This document shows, one piece after another, positions 59,494 through 64,000 of a DNA stretch of 64,000 nt. Location: positions 124,001 to 188,000 of the forward strand of contig NZ_JALKAC010000005.1 of the NCBI RefSeq assembly GCF_024171645.1, in the 5' to 3' direction. The stretch is from Flavobacterium sp. HSC-32F16. Its GTDB lineage: Bacteria > Bacteroidota > Bacteroidia > Flavobacteriales > Flavobacteriaceae. A program made the position numbers and the translations under genes. The notes beneath the pieces are model-generated. The model was not told the DNA's origin, ran no database searches, and saw only the letters and a list, made by a program, of their open reading frames with translations. Position 1 is the first letter of the stretch; the number at the start of each line of letters is the position of its first letter.

Positions 59494-61797
59494 ATGCAAA
59501 AAAGTATATTTCTCTTTTTGATTTTCTGTTGTTCTTTTGGAAATGCACAAAGCACTTCTGGCAATACTTCTATAATTCCGGCTCCAAATTTTTATAAAAC
59601 GAACGGAGACAGCATTCGCATAAGCGGAAAAATCAAAATTGTATTCGATAAAAATGAATACAGCACAAAAGAATTGAGAACAGCGCAGATTTTTGAATCG
59701 GCTATAAACTCAAATACATCAAATAAAAAAAGCAATATTGAAGTTTTGTTTATTGCCGAAAAACCATCTGAAACTTCAAAAAAAGAAGGGTATAAAATTA
59801 ATATTTCTTCCAAAAAAATAACCGTAACCGGAAGTGAAGAAGGATTATTTTATGCGGTTCAGAGTTTATTACAGCTTTTGCCGAATCAACCCAAAAATCA
59901 GGAAGTAAAATTACCTTGCGTTTCCATCGAAGACCAGCCCAGATACGACTACCGCGGGCTTCACCTTGATGTCTGCCGTCATTTTTTCTCGATTGATGTT
60001 ATAAAAGATTTTATTGCACAAATGTCTTATTATAAATTAAATAATTTCCATTGGCATTTAACCGATGATCAGGGCTGGAGAATTGAGATAAAAAAATATC
60101 CAAAATTAACCGAAGTTGGTTCTAAAAGAGCACAGACTTTAGTGGGCAATAAATTTGAAAGATTTCCCTATTTTTTTGACGGAAATCCGTACGGTGGTTT
60201 TTATACTCAGGAAGAAATTAAAGACGTTGTGAAATTTGCCGAAGATCATTATGTGAATATTATTCCCGAAATAGAAATGCCGGGTCACGCAACGGCGGCG
60301 GTAACGGCTTACCCAAATTTATCTTGTTTCCCGGATCGAAATTATAAAGTGGTAGAATATTGGGGCGTTTTTGAAGATATTTTTTGTGCCGGAAAAGAAG
60401 AAACTTTTACTTTTTTAGAAGATGTTCTAACCGAAGTTATGGCTTTATTTCCGAGTAAATACATTCATATCGGCGGAGACGAATGCCCAAAAACAAGATG
60501 GAAAGAATGTCCGAACTGTCAAAAGAGAATTGCGTCCTTAGGTTTAAAAAATGAACATGAATTACAAAGTTACCTCACAACCCGAATCGAGAAATTCTTA
60601 AACGCAAACGGAAGACAAATTTTAGGCTGGGACGAAATGCTCGAAGGCGGACTCGCACCAAACGCAGCCGTAATGTCATGGCGAGGTGAATCTGGCGGCA
60701 TCAGCGCTGCGAAACAAAAGCATTTTGTGATTATGAATCCAGAACAAGTGCTTTATCTGGATTACAATCAAGGTTATTCTCCTCAGGAACCTTTAACGAT
60801 TGGACGATTAACAACGGTTGAAAAAATCTACAACTACAACCCAACTCCTGTAGACAGCTTAACTGTAGAGCAGCAAAAATATATTATGGGCGTGCAGTCT
60901 AATCTTTGGTCAGAATATTTAACAACTCCAGCCAAATTAAATTATATGATTTATCCGCGTGTTTTTGCTTTGGCAGAAATTGCCTGGACTGAACCTAAAA
61001 ACAAAAATTACAATGGTTTTATTTTGAATCAAATTCCGCATCATCTGGAAAAACTGGAAGCACAAAAAAGAATGTATAAAGTTCCAATTCCTTTTGGTTC
61101 TGAAGAAACGGCTTTAATTGCATCAAAATATATTCTGGATTTAAAACCAACAATTAAAAACGGACAGATTTTTTACACTATCGATGGCTACAATCCGGAT
61201 GAAACGGCAGAACTTTATACTAAACCCGTAACGATAAATATACCAAAAGGAGAATTCCGAATTATAAAAACACTTCAAATCAGCCCGAGCGGCAGAAAAA
61301 GCTCAATTAGCAAAATATTGGTTAGAAATCCAGATTTGAAACCAGCTTTATCGGTAAAGCCAACCAAGAAAGGATTAAAATTCGATTATTTTACCGGAAC
61401 ATTGTTTCAGCAGGTTCAGGATTTAGATTTAGGAAAACCTGTGAATTCAGGCATTTTTGAAGGCAGAATAAGTGCTGAAAAATGGAAAACAAAATTAGAG
61501 CGTTATATAGGCTTAAAATTTAACGGATATATCTTTATACCCGAAACAGCAAATTATACAATTTCAACCCTTTCTGATGACGGATCGAAGCTTTTTATAG
61601 ACAATGAATTAGTTGTAAATAATGATGGCATTCATTGGCTTAATGAAGCTTACGGAGTGGTTAAACTCGAAAAAGGATTTCACAAAATCAATATCAGTTA
61701 TTTTGATCAAATTGGAGGAACTGCTTTAACTTGTTTTATGCAGCAGGAAGGAAAAGAGAAACAGGAAATAAGCGAGTCGCAATTGTATTATGAATAA
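59494..61797 (+). CDS. Beta-N-acetylhexosaminidase (GH20) with C-terminal PA14 domain
   Basis: The exported 767-residue enzyme (signal MQKSIFLFLIFCCSFGNA) removes terminal N-acetylhexosamines. A GH20b N-domain (about 25-145) precedes the TIM barrel, which starts RYDYRGLHLDVCRHFF near 150. The catalytic Asp-Glu pair is in HIGGDECPKTRW near 330; NFHWHLTDDQGWRIEIK and MPGHATAAV are further family motifs. A C-terminal PA14-like domain (about 630-765, FEGRISAEKW, GYIFIPETANYTISTLSDDGSK) probably binds carbohydrate. It supplies amino sugar to the locus and is preceded by the operator candidate. Confidence 0.95.
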   Translation: MQKSIFLFLIFCCSFGNAQSTSGNTSIIPAPNFYKTNGDSIRISGKIKIVFDKNEYSTKELRTAQIFESAINSNTSNKKSNIEVLFIAEKPSETSKKEGYKINISSKKITVTGSEEGLFYAVQSLLQLLPNQPKNQEVKLPCVSIEDQPRYDYRGLHLDVCRHFFSIDVIKDFIAQMSYYKLNNFHWHLTDDQGWRIEIKKYPKLTEVGSKRAQTLVGNKFERFPYFFDGNPYGGFYTQEEIKDVVKFAEDHYVNIIPEIEMPGHATAAVTAYPNLSCFPDRNYKVVEYWGVFEDIFCAGKEETFTFLEDVLTEVMALFPSKYIHIGGDECPKTRWKECPNCQKRIASLGLKNEHELQSYLTTRIEKFLNANGRQILGWDEMLEGGLAPNAAVMSWRGESGGISAAKQKHFVIMNPEQVLYLDYNQGYSPQEPLTIGRLTTVEKIYNYNPTPVDSLTVEQQKYIMGVQSNLWSEYLTTPAKLNYMIYPRVFALAEIAWTEPKNKNYNGFILNQIPHHLEKLEAQKRMYKVPIPFGSEETALIASKYILDLKPTIKNGQIFYTIDGYNPDETAELYTKPVTINIPKGEFRIIKTLQISPSGRKSSISKILVRNPDLKPALSVKPTKKGLKFDYFTGTLFQQVQDLDLGKPVNSGIFEGRISAEKWKTKLERYIGLKFNGYIFIPETANYTISTLSDDGSKLFIDNELVVNNDGIHWLNEAYGVVKLEKGFHKINISYFDQIGGTALTCFMQQEGKEKQEISESQLYYE

Positions 61798-61802
61798 AAA
61801 CA

Positions 61803-61834
61803 AAAAACGCTTCCGTCGTAACGGAAGCGTTTTT
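61803..61834. terminator. Bidirectional terminator between GH20 gene and sdhB
   Basis: AAAAACGCTTCCGT and ACGGAAGCGTTTTT form a perfect stem around CGTA; tracts on both sides serve the convergent genes. Confidence 0.88.
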
Positions 61835-61862
61835 CTATATAAACTAAAATTGTACGTTTTAA

Positions 61863-62609
61863 TTATCCTTTTAAACTCGCTGCTAAATACTCACGGTTCA
61901 TACGTGCGATATTTTCAAGCGAAATTCCTTTAGGACATTCGATTTCACAAGCTCCGGTATTTGTACAGTTACCAAAACCTTCCAAATCCATTTGGTGAAC
62001 CATGTTTAATACACGGTCAACCGCTTCAATTTTACCTTGCGGTAATAATGCATATTGTGAAACTTTTGCAGAAACGAACAACATTGCCGATGAGTTTTTA
62101 CAAGTTGCAACACAAGCCCCGCAGCCAATACAAGCTGCAGCATCAAATGATTTATCTGCATCGTGTTTGTTAATTGGAATAGTATTCGCATCAATTGTAT
62201 TTCCTGAAGTATTTACAGAAATAAATCCTCCCGCGTGCTGGATTCTGTCAAAAGAACTTCTGTCAACAACTAAATCTTTAATTACCGGGAAAGCTTTTGC
62301 TCTAAATGGCTCAATAAAAATTGTATCACCATCTTTAAACATACGCATGTGTAACTGACAAGTTGTAACTCCTCTGTCTGGTCCGTGTGCTTCACCGTTG
62401 ATGAATAAAGAACACATTCCGCAGATTCCTTCACGACAATCGTGGTCAAATGCTACAGGCTCTTCTCCTTTATTGATTAATTGTTCGTTAAGAACATCAA
62501 GCATTTCAAGGAAAGACATATCTGGTTCAATTCCATCAATAGGATATTCTACAATCCCTCCTTTATCTTGAGCGTTTTTTTGACGCCATATTTTTAATGT
62601 AAGTTTCAT
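61863..62609 (-). CDS. sdhB: Succinate dehydrogenase/fumarate reductase iron-sulfur subunit
   Basis: SdhB passes electrons from the flavoprotein to the quinone site. The 248 residues hold three Fe-S clusters: the 2Fe-2S cluster in CREGICGMCSLFINGE, the 4Fe-4S in CIGCGACVATC and the 3Fe-4S in CTNTGACEIECPKG. The N-terminal LKIWRQKNAQDKGGIVEYP is typical of the Bacteroidetes enzyme. It is downstream of sdhA on the same strand, but a four-helix-bundle gene interrupts the pair. Confidence 0.96.
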   Translation of the reverse strand: MKLTLKIWRQKNAQDKGGIVEYPIDGIEPDMSFLEMLDVLNEQLINKGEEPVAFDHDCREGICGMCSLFINGEAHGPDRGVTTCQLHMRMFKDGDTIFIEPFRAKAFPVIKDLVVDRSSFDRIQHAGGFISVNTSGNTIDANTIPINKHDADKSFDAAACIGCGACVATCKNSSAMLFVSAKVSQYALLPQGKIEAVDRVLNMVHQMDLEGFGNCTNTGACEIECPKGISLENIARMNREYLAASLKG

Positions 62610-62628
62610 AATTTTGTTATGGGTTATA

Positions 62629-62641
62629 AGTTAAGAGTTAA
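62629..62641. repeat. 13-bp inverted repeat, left end of the four-helix-bundle cassette
   Basis: AGTTAAGAGTTAA is exactly complementary to TTAACTCTTAACT at 63036-63048. The pair flanks the four-helix-bundle gene. Confidence 0.7.
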
Positions 62642-62655
62642 ACGTCATAGGGTTA

Positions 62656-63030
62656 CTACTCCATTTTAGTCCTAGCTAAATAATTTATATATCCATTTAA
62701 TATTGCTTTGGTTCTTTCGAACCTTTCTCTAAATTTTTGCAACAAATCTTCTTCAATATAATTCTCATCTAAAGCAGTAATTACCTGATTTAAAGATTCG
62801 GTTAATGAACCTCGGGCAATTCTGCAGAATTGAATATTTTCTTGATAATGATATCTTCCAAACCCTTCGGCAATATTATCACTAACAGATCTAGAAGATC
62901 GTTTAAGCTGACTAGTTAAGGCATATTTTTCGTCAATTGGAAATTTCGAAAGAATATTTTGAGAAACAAAGATTCTTAATTCACGTGCTGCTTTCCAGCA
63001 CTCTAAATCTTCGAACGACTTTAAACTCAC
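62656..63030 (-). CDS. Four-helix-bundle protein (23S rRNA intervening-sequence family)
   Basis: The 124-residue protein belongs to the small family found in intervening sequences of 23S rRNA genes and in many bacterial intergenic regions. It starts SLKSFEDLECWKAARELRIFV; SRSVSDNIAEGFGRYHYQENIQFCRIARGS is the central signature. The fold is a four-helix bundle that assembles as a pentamer in known structures; its function is unclear. Here it sits between sdhA and sdhB, flanked by 13-bp inverted repeats, which suggests a mobile cassette. Confidence 0.88.
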   Translation of the reverse strand: MSLKSFEDLECWKAARELRIFVSQNILSKFPIDEKYALTSQLKRSSRSVSDNIAEGFGRYHYQENIQFCRIARGSLTESLNQVITALDENYIEEDLLQKFRERFERTKAILNGYINYLARTKME

Positions 63031-63035
63031 AACCC

Positions 63036-63048
63036 TTAACTCTTAACT
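63036..63048. repeat. 13-bp inverted repeat, right end of the four-helix-bundle cassette
   Basis: TTAACTCTTAACT is the exact complement of 62629-62641 and lies 4 bp before the sdhA stop, so the cassette end abuts the gene. Confidence 0.7.
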
Positions 63049-63051
63049 TTT

Positions 63052-64000
63052 TTATTTATAACTTCTTTGAACTAATTTAATGTTTTCGTAATTAAGAGGT
63101 TCTTTGTGTAATACGGCATCACTTGGTTTTCCTTTGTATTCCCAAGCTGCAACGTATGCAAAGTTATCATCATCACGAAGTGCTTCTCCTTCTTCTGTTT
63201 GGTATTCCTCACGGAAGTGACCACCACAAGATTCATTACGGTGTAAAGCATCTTTCGCGAACAATTCTCCTAATTCTAAGAAATCGGCAACACGAGTTGC
63301 TTTTTCTAATTCCTGATTAAATTCGTAAGCGCTTCCAGGAACTTTTACATCTTTATAAAACTCTTCACGTAAAGCAGCAATTTCTTCGATAGCTTCAGTT
63401 AAACCTTTAGCATTACGAGCCATACCTACTTTATCCCACATAATTTTTCCTAATTTTTTGTGGAAATAATCTACAGAATGTTTACCGTTATTATTGATGA
63501 ATTTATTAATTTGATCAACAACCGCTTTTTCAGCTTCAACGAATTCTGGTAAGTCTGTAGAAATTTCTCCCATCTTAATATCCGGAGCTAAATAATCTCC
63601 AATAGTATAAGGAAGTACGAAATATCCATCAGCTAAACCTTGCATTAAAGCAGAAGCTCCAAGTCTGTTTGCTCCGTGATCAGAGAAGTTAGATTCTCCA
63701 ATTGAGAAACATCCAGGAATTGTAGTCATTAAGTTATAATCAACCCAAGTTCCACCCATTGTATAGTGAACCGCAGGGTAAATCATCATTGGTGTAGTAT
63801 AAGGATCTTCATCGACGATTTTGTAATACATCTGGAATAAGTTTCCGTATTTACTTTTCACGATTGCCGCTCCTAATTTAGTTACTAAAGCAGCATCTTT
63901 ATCATCTAAACCTTTTACGTAAGCATCTTCAGTTCCGTAACGTTTAATTGCTGCTGCGAAATCCAAGTAAACTGCTTCACCTGTTTTGTTAACTCCAAAA
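63052..64000 (-). CDS. sdhA: Succinate dehydrogenase/fumarate reductase flavoprotein subunit (partial)
   Basis: Only the C-terminal half is present; the reading frame runs open off the right edge of the window. The 3' end encodes MGGTWVDYNLMTTIPGCFSIGESNFSDHGANRLGASAL, the FAD-binding C-terminal loop of Bacteroidetes SdhA, where the Arg of the active site lies. CGGHFREEYQTEEGEALRDDDNF and DAVLHKEPLNYE follow. It oxidises succinate to fumarate in complex II. The start lies outside. Confidence 0.94.
   Translation of the reverse strand, partial: FGVNKTGEAVYLDFAAAIKRYGTEDAYVKGLDDKDAALVTKLGAAIVKSKYGNLFQMYYKIVDEDPYTTPMMIYPAVHYTMGGTWVDYNLMTTIPGCFSIGESNFSDHGANRLGASALMQGLADGYFVLPYTIGDYLAPDIKMGEISTDLPEFVEAEKAVVDQINKFINNNGKHSVDYFHKKLGKIMWDKVGMARNAKGLTEAIEEIAALREEFYKDVKVPGSAYEFNQELEKATRVADFLELGELFAKDALHRNESCGGHFREEYQTEEGEALRDDDNFAYVAAWEYKGKPSDAVLHKEPLNYENIKLVQRSYK

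Overview
The window is chromosomal DNA of a Flavobacterium-like member of the Bacteroidetes. The evidence is low GC content (roughly one third), promoters with the Bacteroidetes -7 box TAnnTTTG and no clear Shine-Dalgarno, a SusC/SusD pair, the block pdxA-DUF177-rpmF-fabH-accB-accC, and the nested hairpin repeats common between flavobacterial genes. It is mostly a mosaic of short housekeeping operons with several accessory insertions. No rRNA, CRISPR array, prophage or classical insertion sequence was seen.

Layout. 0.2-8 kb: thymidine kinase, rsmI, a HopJ-family gene between two copies of a hairpin repeat, then recJ, an MFS exporter and an alpha/beta hydrolase in a tight run. 8-12.3 kb: a seven-heme c-type lipoprotein, lpxH, queD and an enoyl-CoA hydratase. 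12.3-13.2 kb: tRNA-Ala(GGC) followed by a 364/365-bp tandem duplication. Each unit carries a terminator, an intact GIY-YIG endonuclease gene and a copy of the last 30 nt of the tRNA; this looks like a minimal endonuclease element inserted in a tRNA gene. 13.3-19.7 kb: small membrane, lipoprotein and SUKH-like genes, an XRE regulator and an orphan gene, resembling an immunity-type accessory cluster. 19.8-24.8 kb: LpxR-like deacylase, mtgA, an FAD oxidoreductase and an S9 peptidase. 24.9-30.7 kb: a hybrid histidine kinase with Hpt domain, a convergent sigma-54 activator, and five tandem secreted PepSY-like genes behind a recognisable -24/-12 promoter with upstream repeats. 30.8-36.5 kb: accC, accB, fabH, rpmF, DUF177 and pdxA, with ribE divergent. 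37.3-40.7 kb: a restriction-modification island (C5 methyltransferase, endonuclease with a B3-like domain, Vsr, a further nuclease-like gene), then tRNA-CAT. 41-47.4 kb: methylmalonyl-CoA epimerase, two cell-envelope unknowns, an Ig-like lipoprotein and a nitrilase-family amidase. 47.6-61.8 kb: a catabolic locus (below). 61.9-64 kb: sdhB and truncated sdhA, with a four-helix-bundle cassette between them.

The 47.6-61.8 kb locus reads as one pathway. SusCD and a GH20 hexosaminidase act at the envelope, with an M19 dipeptidase of undetermined location. A GntP permease imports an aldonate-type acid. A DSD1/D-threonine-aldolase-fold PLP enzyme plus RidA would deaminate a beta-hydroxy D-amino acid. 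A PfkB 2-keto-3-deoxygluconate kinase and KDPG aldolase would finish to pyruvate and glyceraldehyde-3-phosphate. The substrate that best unites these parts is D-glucosaminate (2-amino-2-deoxygluconate); this is inference. A DeoR-family repressor sits inside the locus, and a TGCA-N7-TGCA motif recurs before susC (twice), before the hexosaminidase gene and, in the form TGCA-N7-TGCG, before the regulator.

The three strongest leads for something undescribed are the tandem GIY-YIG/tRNA 3'-end units, the putative glucosaminate locus with its operator set, and the sigma-54-driven PepSY array beside its likely two-component system. The four-helix-bundle cassette with 13-bp inverted repeats in the sdh operon is a fourth.
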